In this document: in pieces, positions 11,022 to 20,260 of the stretch | How positions within the stretch are numbered: the stretch's first letter is position 1 | Layout: each line of letters starts with the position of its first letter | Assembly (NCBI RefSeq): GCF_021228295.1 | Contig: NZ_JAJQPD010000003.1 | Span: 62,001-126,000, forward strand | Direction of reading: 5' to 3' | Length of the DNA: 64,000 nucleotides | From: Agromyces humatus | Lineage (GTDB): Bacteria; Actinomycetota; Actinomycetes; Actinomycetales; Microbacteriaceae | The notes under the pieces: model-generated | The model's database searches: none | What the model was told of the DNA's origin: nothing | Seen by the model: the letters and a program-made list of their open reading frames with translations, nothing else | Translations under genes and position numbers: made by a program

Positions 11022-11693
11022 TCAGAAGTTCCCGATCCCCTTGCCGATCACCACGACGCCGATGACGAGCAGCAGCACGGCCATGACGGTCGCGTTGTTG
11101 TGCACGAGCCAGCCACGCAGCGACTCGAGAGGCCCGGCCATCTGCTTCGATGCCACCAGGTAGCCGATGACCGGGATCGCGACAGAGCACGCGGCGATGA
11201 CGACGAACACGGCGATCGCGATCGTCTGTTCACCGCCCGAGATGCCGGCGGTGCCGATCACGATGCCGGCGCTCACCGCCATGATGAGGTTCTTCGGGTT
11301 CACCGCCGAGAGCAGGAACCCGAGACCCAGGCCCTTCACCGCGGTCATCGTGTCGATGGCGCTCATCCACTTCGGCAACGGCGGCTCCTCGTCGGCCTTG
11401 GGGCGGCCGCGCCACTGCTTGAGCGCCAGGAACAACAGCAGCGCGCCGAGGACGATCTTGATCATGCCGGCGATGGGCTTCGAGGCATCCGGATCCTGTT
11501 CGGGGATCACCGAGGCGAGCAGGGTGAACACGACCACCGCGACGACAATGCCCAGTACCCAGCCCAGGAGGAACCCGACGCTCGTGCCCTTCGCCTGCGG
11601 CGACAGCAGCATCAGGATCGCGGCGATGATCGGGATCGGCGAGATTGCGATTCCGACGGCGAGGGGGAGGATATCTCCGATGACGGCACCCAT
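11022..11693 (-). CDS. GAP-family (Sap / sulfolipid-addressing) membrane protein
   Basis: This 223-residue protein has six or so hydrophobic helices and resembles the GAP/SfLAP family (PF11139). Landmarks are an N-terminal PLAVGIAISPIPIIAAILML helix, a conserved LSAVNPKNLIMAVSAG segment and a GYLVA.....PLE.LR.W motif. In mycobacteria, relatives help move glycopeptidolipids or sulfolipids across the membrane. ATG 11693 is chosen since it starts the first helix and follows the SulP stop by 4 bp. Being in an operon with a sulfatase and SulP transporters, it could handle a sulfur-containing compound, but this is inference. Confidence 0.78.
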   Translation of the reverse strand: MGAVIGDILPLAVGIAISPIPIIAAILMLLSPQAKGTSVGFLLGWVLGIVVAVVVFTLLASVIPEQDPDASKPIAGMIKIVLGALLLFLALKQWRGRPKADEEPPLPKWMSAIDTMTAVKGLGLGFLLSAVNPKNLIMAVSAGIVIGTAGISGGEQTIAIAVFVVIAACSVAIPVIGYLVASKQMAGPLESLRGWLVHNNATVMAVLLLVIGVVVIGKGIGNF

Positions 11694-11697
11694 GGGC

Positions 11698-13374
11698 TCA
11701 TCCCTTCTCGACGGCGGCGCCGTCGTCTTCGGTGAGCGCCGTGATCGCCGCTCGGTTGGTGTCGAAGATGCGGGCGTCTCCGAGCAGATCGAGGCGGTCG
11801 AGTCGGGCCTTCGCGACCGGGCGCACACGGCTGAACGAGAGCTCGATGTCGTGCTGCCCGAGCCATTCGAGCAATGCCTCGAAGGTCTCGGCGCCGGTCA
11901 CATCCAGGTCCGTGACCGCCTCCATGTCGATCACCACGTGCCTCACCGGGCCGTGGCCCGCCGACTCGGCGGCGCCGACTGCGCGTTTCACGGCATCGCC
12001 GAAGACGGCGCTGTTCGCGAAGAACAGCGGCGCCGCGAGCCGCACGACGATGACGCCCGGCGCGGTCACGGCACCACGGGGAGCCTCTTCGAGCAGCGAG
12101 TCGGTGGGCTCGCCGCCCGCCTCGAGCACGTCGATGGCCGGGTTGGCCGCGCGCTTGGCGAGGTTGATGAGCGCGAGCACGAACGCCACGAGGATGCCCG
12201 GGATCGCGCCGATGAAGAGCGTGACGAGAAAGCATGCCGCGCCGACCACGAACTCGAACCGGTCCTGCCGCCACAGGCCCACGAACTCGCGGATGCCCAG
12301 GAGCGGAAGAATGGCGACGCCGACGATCGCCCCGATCGCGGGCGACGGGATGTCGGCGAGCAGTGCGGTGCCGAAGAGCAGCAGCAGCAGCGTGCCGGCC
12401 GCGAGCACGAGTGAGGGCAGCTGGGTCCGCGACCCGGACTGATCCATGGCGGCCGTCCGCGAGGTCGAAGAACCCACCGCGAAGCTCGCGCTCGCGCCCG
12501 CGGCGATGTTGCCGAGGCCGAACGCGAGCAGGTCCCGGTTCGGGCTGGTGGGGTAGCCGCGTTTCTCGCCGTATGACCGGGAGACGAGCAGGCCCTCGGC
12601 GGTGGTCACGAGCGTCAGCGCCATCGCCGAGGGGATGAGCACGAGCCACATCGACCAGTCGAGCATCGGCCAGGTGAGGGCCGGGGGCCCGGCAGGTACT
12701 TCGCCGAGTACGTCGACGCCGGCGTCGTCGAGGTCCGCGATCATCACGGCGATCGTCGAAAGCAGCAGCACGACCAACGCCCACGGCACGACCGGCAGCA
12801 GCCGACGTCCGCCGAGCAGGATCGCGACCGATACGACCGAGATGGCGAGCGAGACGAGGTTGATCGTGCCGAGGCCGGTCACGAGCCCCACGACCTTCTC
12901 GACGAACTCGCCTCCCGAGTCGATGCCGACGCCGAGCATCTTGGCGATCTGGCTCACGAGGATGTCGAGTGCGAGGCCGCCGACGAAGCCCACGAGGATG
13001 GGCTTCGACAGGAAGTTCGCGAGGAAGCCGAGCTTCAGCACCGAGAGCAGCACGAACATGATGCCGCAGATGATCGCCTGCGCCATCGCGAGCGTGGCGT
13101 AATCGGCGCTGCCGGCGGCTGCGAGCCCGCCGATCGACGACGCGACGAGCGCGGCGGCCGCGGCATCGGGCGACGCCACGAGTTGCCGGCTCGACACGAC
13201 GAGGGCGTACACCACGGTGGGCACGATGAGGGCGTACAGACCCGCCGTCGGCGGCAGCCCGGCGATCTGCGCATACCCGATGTTCAGCGGGATCGCGATC
13301 GCGAGCAGGGTCACGCCCGCGGTGAGTTCCCTGGCCAGATTCCTGCGAGTCAGACCCGCGAGCGGTGGTTGCAT
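11698..13374 (-). CDS. SulP family anion transporter with STAS domain (second copy)
   Basis: This 558-residue sulfate-permease-like protein has about 11-12 membrane helices, including the N-terminal signature PLNIGYAQIAGLPPTAGLYALIVP and VGSSTSRTAAMDQSGSRTQL. A C-terminal cytoplasmic STAS domain follows (about residues 440-550, with a VVIDMEAVTDLDVTGAETF-like core). SulP proteins move sulfate, bicarbonate or dicarboxylates. ATG 13374 overlaps the upstream SulP stop by 4 bases (ATGA), showing translational coupling; the long upstream open frame beyond it is only a shadow. The arylsulfatase upstream makes sulfate the likely cargo. Confidence 0.88.
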   Translation of the reverse strand: MQPPLAGLTRRNLARELTAGVTLLAIAIPLNIGYAQIAGLPPTAGLYALIVPTVVYALVVSSRQLVASPDAAAAALVASSIGGLAAAGSADYATLAMAQAIICGIMFVLLSVLKLGFLANFLSKPILVGFVGGLALDILVSQIAKMLGVGIDSGGEFVEKVVGLVTGLGTINLVSLAISVVSVAILLGGRRLLPVVPWALVVLLLSTIAVMIADLDDAGVDVLGEVPAGPPALTWPMLDWSMWLVLIPSAMALTLVTTAEGLLVSRSYGEKRGYPTSPNRDLLAFGLGNIAAGASASFAVGSSTSRTAAMDQSGSRTQLPSLVLAAGTLLLLLFGTALLADIPSPAIGAIVGVAILPLLGIREFVGLWRQDRFEFVVGAACFLVTLFIGAIPGILVAFVLALINLAKRAANPAIDVLEAGGEPTDSLLEEAPRGAVTAPGVIVVRLAAPLFFANSAVFGDAVKRAVGAAESAGHGPVRHVVIDMEAVTDLDVTGAETFEALLEWLGQHDIELSFSRVRPVAKARLDRLDLLGDARIFDTNRAAITALTEDDGAAVEKG

Positions 13375-15020
13375 CAGTGATCCTCCTGCCGTTCGCCGCG
13401 CGGGTCGGCGGTCGCCTCGCCCAGCGTCGGGTAGACCCTGCCGGCCGCCTCGAGGCCCGCGTACCAGCTCGTCCGCCGCGCGACGGTCGCGCCCGCGTCG
13501 GGCACGGCCGCGAGACGCAGTTCGATGCCCTGCCCGCCGAGTTCGCGGTCGAGGTCGGCGAGCGTGTCGAGCACCGTCACCGAGGTCACCGACATGCGGG
13601 TGAGCTCGAGCGCCACCGAACGGATGCCCCGGTGTGCGGCCGCCCCGTCGAGCACGGCGTTCTCGTTCGCGAGCACGTTGGCAGTGTAGAGCGGGCCGAG
13701 GAGCCGGACGGGAAGCACCCCGTCGATCGGGTTGCCGACGTCGATGCGGACCTTGTTCAACTCCCGCAACACCACCACGAACGTTGCGAGCACGCCCACG
13801 AGAACCGCGAGGAGCAGTCCCGCGGTGAGGCCGACCGCCGCTGTCGACACGGCGATCCAGAAGTCGGTGCGGCTGATGCGCCAGAACCGCACGAGTGAGG
13901 CGATGTCGATGAGGCCGACGACGGCGACGAACACGAGTGCCGCCAGCGTGGCCTGCGGCAGCAGGCTCAGCACCGGCCCGAGGAACAGCGCGACCAGCAC
14001 CGCGAGCACGACCGTGACGATCGTCGAGAGCTGCGTGCGCGCGCCCGCGCCCTGGTTCACCGCGCTCTGCGAGAAGCCGCCTGCGGCCGGCAGCACCTGG
14101 AAGAACGAGCCGAGCGTGTTGGCCGCACCGGTCGCGAACAGCTCTTGATTGCTGTCGACCTGCCGCTCGCCGGGCTTGCGGATGCCACGCGCCACGGCCG
14201 CCGACTCGAGGAACGCCATGACCGCGATGCCGAGTGCGCCCGGCAGCAGGGCGCCGAGGTTCGCGAATGACGGCAGGGCCGGCACCGGGAAGCCCTGGGG
14301 CACCGGCGCGATGAGCTCGACGCCCGCCTCGTCGAGCCCGCCGAACGCCACGAGCAGGATGCCCGCCGCGACGACGACGAGCGGACCCGGCACCCGCGGC
14401 GCGAATCGCTTGACCACGAGCAGCACCGCGATCGAGCCCGCCGAGAGGGCGACGGTCGTCCAGTGCGCGCCGGGCAGGGCCTCGGCGACCGCGACGAGCG
14501 AGCGGATGAATCCGTGCCCCGAGAAGTTCTCGGTCTCCCCCAGCAGCTTCGGCAGCTGCCCGACGGCGACGGTCGCGCCCACGCCGACCTGGATGCCGAC
14601 GATGGTCGCGCGCGAGATGTTCTCGACGAGGGAGCCGAGCTTCGCGAGCCGGGCGAGCAGCAGGATCACGCCGACGAGCAGCGCGAGCGCCATCAGGTCG
14701 GGGATCGGGTCGTCGCTGCCGGCGGCGACTCCAGCCGAGACGAGGGTGGTCGCCGTGAGGGTCGCGATCGTCGACGTCGTCGACACGCTCATCGCCCGCG
14801 AGCCGCCGAGCATCGCGTACACGAGCATCGGCACCATGCACGTGTAGAGGCCGGTCTGCACGGGCAGGTTCGCGATGGTCGCGTAGGCCATCGCCTGCGG
14901 GATCACGACCGCGCCCGCCGAGAGTCCGGCGAGCAGGTCGGGCCCGAGCCATGCGCGCCGGTACCCCGCGAGCGTCGGGAAGAGCCGGAACCGGCGGCCC
15001 GCGACATCCGTCTGCGACAT
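13374..15020 (-). CDS. SulP family anion transporter (first copy)
   Basis: This 548-residue paralogue of the next gene also begins with a SulP signature (GAVVIPQAMAYATIANLPVQTGLYTC). It has about 11-12 helices and a C-terminal STAS-like region that is poorly conserved around the usual phospho-acceptor. The pair overlaps by 4 bases and differs enough that this is an old duplication. Two SulP proteins in tandem could form a heteromeric carrier or have different affinities. The start is ATG 15020, 9 bp after the stop of the small HAD remnant. Confidence 0.88.
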   Translation of the reverse strand: MSQTDVAGRRFRLFPTLAGYRRAWLGPDLLAGLSAGAVVIPQAMAYATIANLPVQTGLYTCMVPMLVYAMLGGSRAMSVSTTSTIATLTATTLVSAGVAAGSDDPIPDLMALALLVGVILLLARLAKLGSLVENISRATIVGIQVGVGATVAVGQLPKLLGETENFSGHGFIRSLVAVAEALPGAHWTTVALSAGSIAVLLVVKRFAPRVPGPLVVVAAGILLVAFGGLDEAGVELIAPVPQGFPVPALPSFANLGALLPGALGIAVMAFLESAAVARGIRKPGERQVDSNQELFATGAANTLGSFFQVLPAAGGFSQSAVNQGAGARTQLSTIVTVVLAVLVALFLGPVLSLLPQATLAALVFVAVVGLIDIASLVRFWRISRTDFWIAVSTAAVGLTAGLLLAVLVGVLATFVVVLRELNKVRIDVGNPIDGVLPVRLLGPLYTANVLANENAVLDGAAAHRGIRSVALELTRMSVTSVTVLDTLADLDRELGGQGIELRLAAVPDAGATVARRTSWYAGLEAAGRVYPTLGEATADPRGERQEDH

Positions 15021-15029
15021 CCGCCCGCC

Positions 15030-15368
15030 CTACGCAGCCGGGAAGACGGTCGACAAGTCGCGCTTGACGCTCACGACCGTGAATCCATGTGCGGATGCAG
15101 CGGCGAGCGCCTGCTCGGCGGCCTTGTAGGGCTGGTGCTCGGCGAGCGACGGGTCGGCCGCTGCAGCCGCCGCCCACTGCTGCACGACGAAGTGCAGCTG
15201 GGTGGGCATCGGCTTCTCGGTCCACAGCGTGCCGTCGTTGTCGAACACCGCGATGCGGGCGGCTTCGGGCACCGCATCGGGGCCCGACGAGACCGACTCC
15301 ACGAACGCGAGGATCGCGTCGCGGGCCGGCCCGTCGGACCACGACGGAAGCGGGCGCGTGTCAGTCAC
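15030..15368 (-). pseudogene. HAD phosphatase remnant with internal deletion
   Basis: Only 112 residues remain. The first 80 match the start of a HAD family normally about 300-350 residues long: LPSWxDGPA.x.I..FVE.V, then the aspartate loop VFDNDGTLW with Asp43/Asp45, then EKPM.TQL.F. The last 25 (HGFTVVSVKRD....FP) resemble that family's C-terminal end. The central 200 or so residues, with motifs II and III and the cap, are missing, yet the frame is intact. GTG 15368 overlaps the sulfatase stop by 8 bases. From memory of the family, I read this as an in-frame internal deletion; it is probably not an active phosphatase. An unrelated short protein with a DxD loop is the alternative. Confidence 0.6.
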
Positions 15369-17703
15369 GCGCCATCGCCGCGGCGAGGTGCGCCTCGAGA
15401 TCGATGTACGCGTCGTCGGCGATATCGAACACCACCTTGGCGATCTCGCCGCCGGTGAAGTCAAAGCCATAGCCGTACAGCGACGACACCGGGTCGGCGC
15501 TGTCGCGCCCGATGGTGAGCCCCTCGCCGCAGAGCGAGAAGTGGCCGAGCACCGTACGGATCTGCTGCTCGCCGACCTGCTGGTCGTCGATGTACAGCTT
15601 CAGCGGCCCGACGCCTTCCCGGTACTGGCCCATTCCCTCCTTCGTGAACTCGACCCCGATGATGTGCCTGCCCGACGTCGGGACCGGGGCAGAGATGCGA
15701 TCCTCGGGCGGGATGCCGAGGAAGTTGTACACGTAGTGCACCTGGCCGTCCTTGATCACGAGTGCGTGCCCGCCGAAGCGCGAACCGTGGGCGAAGATCA
15801 CGCCCTGGCTGTCGGGTGTGAGCTCGACCTCGGCGGCGATCTTGTAGGAGACGCCGTGCACGTTCGCGGCGGAACGCTCCGGGATCTCGGACGTGCCCGG
15901 GTAGTACACGAACTGCCCGCTCGCTGGGGCCGGCTGGTGGAACTCCATCTTGATGAAGGCCTCATAGTCCTTCGGGTTGCCGATGATCTGCAGGTCGTTC
16001 AGCGGCAGCACGTTGTTCGCCTCCGCCTCCGCCAGCCAGAGCGCCTTCAGCTCCTCGAGCTTCTCGGGGTGCTCGGCCGCGAGGTTGTTCGCCTCGGAAC
16101 GATCGACCTCGGTGTGATACAGCTCCCACACGTCGTTGTCGAAGTCGCCCTTGCCGCTCACCGGGCCGTGCACGGTGACGGCCTTCCATCCCTCGTGCCA
16201 GATGCCGCGCTGGCCGAACATCTCGTAGTACTGCGTCTGCTTGTTCGTCGGTGCGTCGGGCGTCGCATCGAATGACGGCGTCATCGAGACGCCCGAGAGG
16301 GGCGTCTGGTCGACCCCGTTGTACGTGTCGGGGAAGGCCACTCCGCATGCTTCGAGGATGGTCGGCACGATGTCGGTCGAGTGGTGGTACTGGTGGCGAA
16401 CCTCGCCACGGGCCGCGATGCCTCTGGGCCAATGGATCACCAGCGGGTCGGCGACCCCGCCCTGGTAGGTGTACCGCTTGAACATCTTGTACGGCGTCGA
16501 GAAGGCCGCCGCCCAGCCGGTCGGATAGTGGTTGTAGGTGTCGGGGCTGCCCAGCTTGTCGACGAGACGCAGGTTCTCGGCTTCGTCGTCGGGGTAGCCG
16601 CCGAAGATCTTGCCCTCGTTGACCGAGCCATTGGGGCTGCCCTCACCCGAAGCACCGTTGTCGGCGCAGTAGATGACGAGGGTGTTCTCGAGTTGGCCCG
16701 ACTCCTCGAGGTAGTCGATGATGCGGCCGACCTGCGCATCGGTGTACTCCGAGAAGCCGGCGGACACCTCGGCCATGCGGCTGAACATCGCTTTTTCCTC
16801 GTCGTTCAGCGACGCCCACGGACGCACCTCGTCGGTCGGCGAGAAGGTGCCGTCGGGCATGGGGTTCAGTTCGGTCAGCACCGTGTCGGCGGGCAGGATG
16901 CCGCGCTCGATCATGCGCGGCAGCACCCACTCGCGGTACGCCTCGTAGCCGTCGTCGAACCTGCCCTTGTACTTCGCGATGTACTCCTCGGGCGCGTGGT
17001 GCGGCGCGTGGTTGGCGCCCGGGCAGAACCAGAGGTACCACGGCTTGTCGGGCTCGGTCTGCTTGACGTCGCGGATCATCTTGAGCGCCTGGTCAGCGAG
17101 GTCCTTCGAGAGGTGATAGCCGTCCTCGGGCAGGTACGGCTGGTCGATGTACTTGTTGTCTTCGGCGAGCGAGGGATACCAGTTGTTGGTCTCGCCGCCG
17201 ATGAAGCCGTAGAAGCGGTCATAGCCCTGGGCGAGCGGCCAGTTTTTCTTCGAGGCCCCGGCGGTCCACTCGTCGATCGGCACGTTGTGGTTCTTGCCGA
17301 CCCAGAACGTCGACCAGCCGGCATCGCGCAGGAGGTGCGCCATCGTCACGTTCGACGGCGGGATGTGCGAGTTGTAGCCGGGGAACCCGGTCGACGACTC
17401 CGAGATCGTCGCGAACCCGTTCAGGTGGTGGTTGCGACCGGTCAGGAACGTCGAACGCGTCGGCGAGCACAGTGCGGTCGTGTGCCACTGCGAGTAGGTG
17501 AGGCCGTCCTTGGCCAGTCGGTCCATCGTCGGCATGTCGATGCGGCCGCCATACGGGGACCATGCCGCCATCCCGGTGTCGTCGTACAGCACGACGAGCA
17601 CGTTCGGTGCACCCTCGGGTGCCCTGCTCGGCAGGAACGCGTCCCAGTCGGATACTGAGTCGCGCACGTCGAGTTCGATCTTCCCCGCGAATTCCTTCGT
17701 CAC
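15361..17703 (-). CDS. Arylsulfatase (formylglycine-dependent)
   Basis: This 780-residue sulfatase is typical of the large AtsA-like arylsulfatases. It has NVLVVLYDDTGM (metal-binding acidic pair), the formylglycine motif CSPTR with Cys79, TGRNHH, WVGKNHN, CPGANHAPHH and YCADNGASGEGS. A C-terminal sulfatase-associated beta domain (about residues 590-770) is also present. It cleaves sulfate from aryl or related sulfate esters. It needs a formylglycine-generating enzyme, which is not in this window. No signal peptide is seen. GTG 17703 is preferred because GGGGGAAGG sits 8 bases upstream; ATG 17724 lacks a good site. It heads the run leading to two SulP transporters, so released sulfate and sulfate uptake are linked. 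Confidence 0.92.
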   Translation of the reverse strand: MTKEFAGKIELDVRDSVSDWDAFLPSRAPEGAPNVLVVLYDDTGMAAWSPYGGRIDMPTMDRLAKDGLTYSQWHTTALCSPTRSTFLTGRNHHLNGFATISESSTGFPGYNSHIPPSNVTMAHLLRDAGWSTFWVGKNHNVPIDEWTAGASKKNWPLAQGYDRFYGFIGGETNNWYPSLAEDNKYIDQPYLPEDGYHLSKDLADQALKMIRDVKQTEPDKPWYLWFCPGANHAPHHAPEEYIAKYKGRFDDGYEAYREWVLPRMIERGILPADTVLTELNPMPDGTFSPTDEVRPWASLNDEEKAMFSRMAEVSAGFSEYTDAQVGRIIDYLEESGQLENTLVIYCADNGASGEGSPNGSVNEGKIFGGYPDDEAENLRLVDKLGSPDTYNHYPTGWAAAFSTPYKMFKRYTYQGGVADPLVIHWPRGIAARGEVRHQYHHSTDIVPTILEACGVAFPDTYNGVDQTPLSGVSMTPSFDATPDAPTNKQTQYYEMFGQRGIWHEGWKAVTVHGPVSGKGDFDNDVWELYHTEVDRSEANNLAAEHPEKLEELKALWLAEAEANNVLPLNDLQIIGNPKDYEAFIKMEFHQPAPASGQFVYYPGTSEIPERSAANVHGVSYKIAAEVELTPDSQGVIFAHGSRFGGHALVIKDGQVHYVYNFLGIPPEDRISAPVPTSGRHIIGVEFTKEGMGQYREGVGPLKLYIDDQQVGEQQIRTVLGHFSLCGEGLTIGRDSADPVSSLYGYGFDFTGGEIAKVVFDIADDAYIDLEAHLAAAMARD

Positions 17704-17900
17704 AGCGTCTGCCTTCCCCCGCATACCGCCGACCGTCGACGGCCCGGCTCCCACGCTGGCATACAACCTTCGGGCGGGGCAAGGAAGGCGGGCATCAGCC
17801 TGTCGCTCCGTCTGCCGCACGACCTCGCCCGATCCGTGGGGGAATTCGCCGGCTTCGACCCGGGTTACGGTCGATGAAGACCACGAAGTAGGGGAGACAG

Positions 17901-18341
17901 ATGCCACTCGAGGGCGAATACGCACCGAGCACGTCGGGCTGGGCCCGCACGCAAGCCGAGGCCTTCGAGGCGTCGAACGGCGCCACGGCGAACACCCTGC
18001 GAGGCATGCCGATCATCGTGCTGACGACGCTCGGCGCGAAGACGGGCAAGCTGCGCAAGACCGCACTGATGCGGGTCGAGCACGACGGCGAGTACGCCGT
18101 CGTCGCGTCGATCGGCGGCGCCCCGAAGCATCCGCTCTGGTACCACAACCTCGTCGCCCACCCGCACGTCGAACTGCAGGACGGCGCCGAGAAGCACGAC
18201 TACGAGGCCCGCGAGCTCAGCGGTGACGAGCGCGCCGTCTGGTGGGCGCGCGCGGTCGAGGCGTACCCGCCCTACGCCGACTACCAGCTGAAGACCGGCC
18301 GGCTGATCCCGGTGTTCGCGCTCACTCGAATCGTGCTCTGA
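17901..18341 (+). CDS. Deazaflavin (F420)-dependent nitroreductase-like protein (DUF385)
   Basis: This 146-residue protein of the Ddn/DUF385 family has typical length. The landmarks are [50 protein letters not shown], a core that binds coenzyme F420 in characterised mycobacterial members. It probably reduces an unidentified small molecule using F420H2. The start ATG 17901 has GGGGAGA 4 bases upstream. It is divergent from the arylsulfatase and converges with the FAD monooxygenase. Confidence 0.9.
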   Translation: MPLEGEYAPSTSGWARTQAEAFEASNGATANTLRGMPIIVLTTLGAKTGKLRKTALMRVEHDGEYAVVASIGGAPKHPLWYHNLVAHPHVELQDGAEKHDYEARELSGDERAVWWARAVEAYPPYADYQLKTGRLIPVFALTRIVL

Positions 18342-18365
18342 ACCGGCGGCACCGGCCCAGCCGAC

Positions 18366-19541
18366 TCACAACCACCGCATCGTGAATGCGCGCGCGAGCA
18401 GTCCGCGCAGCGGCGGCACCGCCAGCACGCGCACGGCGCCATTGCGCACCCGGAGTCGCACGCCCGTCGCGGGTGCGCCCATCGCCATGTTGAACGCGGC
18501 TTGACGGATGGCCCGCGCCGCGGCCGCGCGTCGCACCTGGTCGTACGCCTCGAACGCTTCGAACGGCGCCCCCACCCGGAGCGCGGTCTCGAGGTCGTGG
18601 TCGAGCCGCAGCGCGTCGAGCCAGCCGAGGTTCATGCCCTGGCCGCCGATCGGGCTGATCTCGTGGGCGGCATCGCCGACGAGCGCGACGCGTCCGTGCG
18701 CGAGGCGCGAGGCGAGGTGCTGCCGCGCCTCGAACGCGCTCGGCTCAGAGGCTGCGGCGGCGTCGAACGCACCCGACGTGCGCGAGCGCACGATCGTCGC
18801 GAGATGTTCGACCGAGGTGTGTGCCGGAGGTCGCCTCACCCAGGCGACCCAGCGGCGCAGACCGCCGGGCATCGGGAACGACTCCACGACGCCCGACGGC
18901 TCGAAGTGCAGCAGTGCCTGATCGGGTTCGCCCGTGTCGTCGCGCGTGTCGCCCATCACGTAGTGGGCGTGTCCGGCGTGGGCGTGCCAGTCGATGCCGA
19001 GCTGTTCGCGCAGTGCGCTGCGCACCCCGTCGGCCGCGACCGCGTACCGGGCACGCACCGAGAGCACCCCGGTCGCACGACCGGCGTCGCCGACGTTGAC
19101 GGCGTCGACCATGACATGGGTTCCGCGGTCGCGCACGTGCCGCACCTCGACGCCGCGCCGCAGCGCCCCCGGCCGCAACTCGTCGAGCCGCCCCTCGAGC
19201 AGCCGCTCGGTCTCGAGCTGCGGCAGCGACAGCACCGCTCCGGCCTTGGCGAACGACATGTCGCCGAGCACCCGGCCCTCGCACATCACGCGGCCGCCGG
19301 CGATCTCGATTCCGGCCGCGCGCACCGCCGGCTCGAGCCCGACGTGCGCGAGCGCACGCAGCCCTGGCGGGTGGATGCCGATCGCCCGCGATCGCCCCGA
19401 CCGCTCATGGCGTCGTTCGAGCACCACGACGTCGCGCCCGCGCAGCGCGAGCAGGCACGCGAGCAGCATGCCGACGGGGCCGCCGCCCACCACGACCACG
19501 TCGTGGATCGGTTCGTGTGCGATTGCCGCCGGCTCAGACAT
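18366..19541 (-). CDS. FAD-dependent monooxygenase of the type III PKS cluster
   Basis: This 391-residue PHBH-type flavoprotein has an N-terminal GGGPVGMLLACLLALRG dinucleotide fold ending in VLERR, a central R..LE..L region, and the FAD-binding GRVALVGDAAHEISPIGGQGMNLGWLDA motif. Such enzymes hydroxylate or oxidise aromatic or polyketide products with NAD(P)H and O2. ATG 19541 overlaps the methyltransferase stop by 8 bases, so they are translated together. With the type III PKS upstream it most likely oxidises (for example quinone-forming hydroxylation) the methylated polyketide; this is inference. Confidence 0.88.
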   Translation of the reverse strand: MSEPAAIAHEPIHDVVVVGGGPVGMLLACLLALRGRDVVVLERRHERSGRSRAIGIHPPGLRALAHVGLEPAVRAAGIEIAGGRVMCEGRVLGDMSFAKAGAVLSLPQLETERLLEGRLDELRPGALRRGVEVRHVRDRGTHVMVDAVNVGDAGRATGVLSVRARYAVAADGVRSALREQLGIDWHAHAGHAHYVMGDTRDDTGEPDQALLHFEPSGVVESFPMPGGLRRWVAWVRRPPAHTSVEHLATIVRSRTSGAFDAAAASEPSAFEARQHLASRLAHGRVALVGDAAHEISPIGGQGMNLGWLDALRLDHDLETALRVGAPFEAFEAYDQVRRAAAARAIRQAAFNMAMGAPATGVRLRVRNGAVRVLAVPPLRGLLARAFTMRWL

Positions 19542-20259
19542 CCGGCCCCCAGGCCACCTCGAGCCGCGAGGGGAACGCCCGCCGCACGCGCCACCCGGGC
19601 GGCAGCACGCCGGCGAGCTCGGCGACCGTGTGGCTGCGACGGATCGACGCGAGCCCGTCGCCGCGGATGTAGGTGCCGGCGAGCAGGTTGCCGGCGAACG
19701 GCAGGGTACCGAGCCAGAAGCCCGCGTAGCCCCAGCAACTGCGCTCGATGTCGCCGAGCACCACGATGCCGCCCGGACCCACGAGGCGCTGGCAGTCGGC
19801 GAGCAGCGCGCCCGTCTCGTGTCCGTCGAGGTGGTGCAGCACGTGGTTCGACAGCACGATCTGGAACCGCTCGCCGGCACGCACGAGGTCGCCCGTCATG
19901 GCACGCCGCGCCGTCAGCCCCCGCACGGGCGGCTGCGCGTCGGCCCAGGCGATCGCCCGCTCGTCGGGGTCGATCGCGGTGATCTCGAGGCGCAGCCTGT
20001 CGGCGCGGGCCCAGCGCAGCATGCGGCGGGGCAGGTCGGCGCTGCCCGTGCCGACGTCGAGCAGCCGCGTGGCCCACACCGGCGAGAGCCGCGGGCGCAC
20101 CCACCGCCGGTACACGGCGCGCTCGCCTGACACGACCGCATTCACGAGCCGGAATCGCTCGTACGTCTTCGCCAGCATGTTCGGGTCGGCGTCAGGGCCG
20201 TCCATCTGCTCGACCACACGTTCGTCACGGAACGCGAGCGAGGTGAACGGATGTCGCAC
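19534..20259 (-). CDS. Class I SAM-dependent methyltransferase of the type III PKS cluster
   Basis: This 241-residue methyltransferase has the Rossmann motif LLDVGTGSADLPRRML, the acidic motif II region ITAIDPDERAI, and VLSNHVLHHLD. GTG 20259 sits 1 bp after the PKS stop and is chosen on spacing; longer starts would run into the PKS gene. The protein begins RHPFTSLAFRDERVVEQMDGP, giving about 65 residues ahead of the fold. It probably O- or C-methylates the product of the type III PKS. Adjacent PKS, methyltransferase and monooxygenase genes are a familiar arrangement in actinobacteria. Confidence 0.88.
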   Translation of the reverse strand: MRHPFTSLAFRDERVVEQMDGPDADPNMLAKTYERFRLVNAVVSGERAVYRRWVRPRLSPVWATRLLDVGTGSADLPRRMLRWARADRLRLEITAIDPDERAIAWADAQPPVRGLTARRAMTGDLVRAGERFQIVLSNHVLHHLDGHETGALLADCQRLVGPGGIVVLGDIERSCWGYAGFWLGTLPFAGNLLAGTYIRGDGLASIRRSHTVAELAGVLPPGWRVRRAFPSRLEVAWGPDV

Positions 20260-20260
20260 A

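Noticed and set aside
11698..15342. 1214-residue frame on the minus strand
   Set aside because: It is the second SulP gene extended far upstream in a frame that overlaps the first SulP gene. The real start at 13374 overlaps the previous stop by 4 bases.
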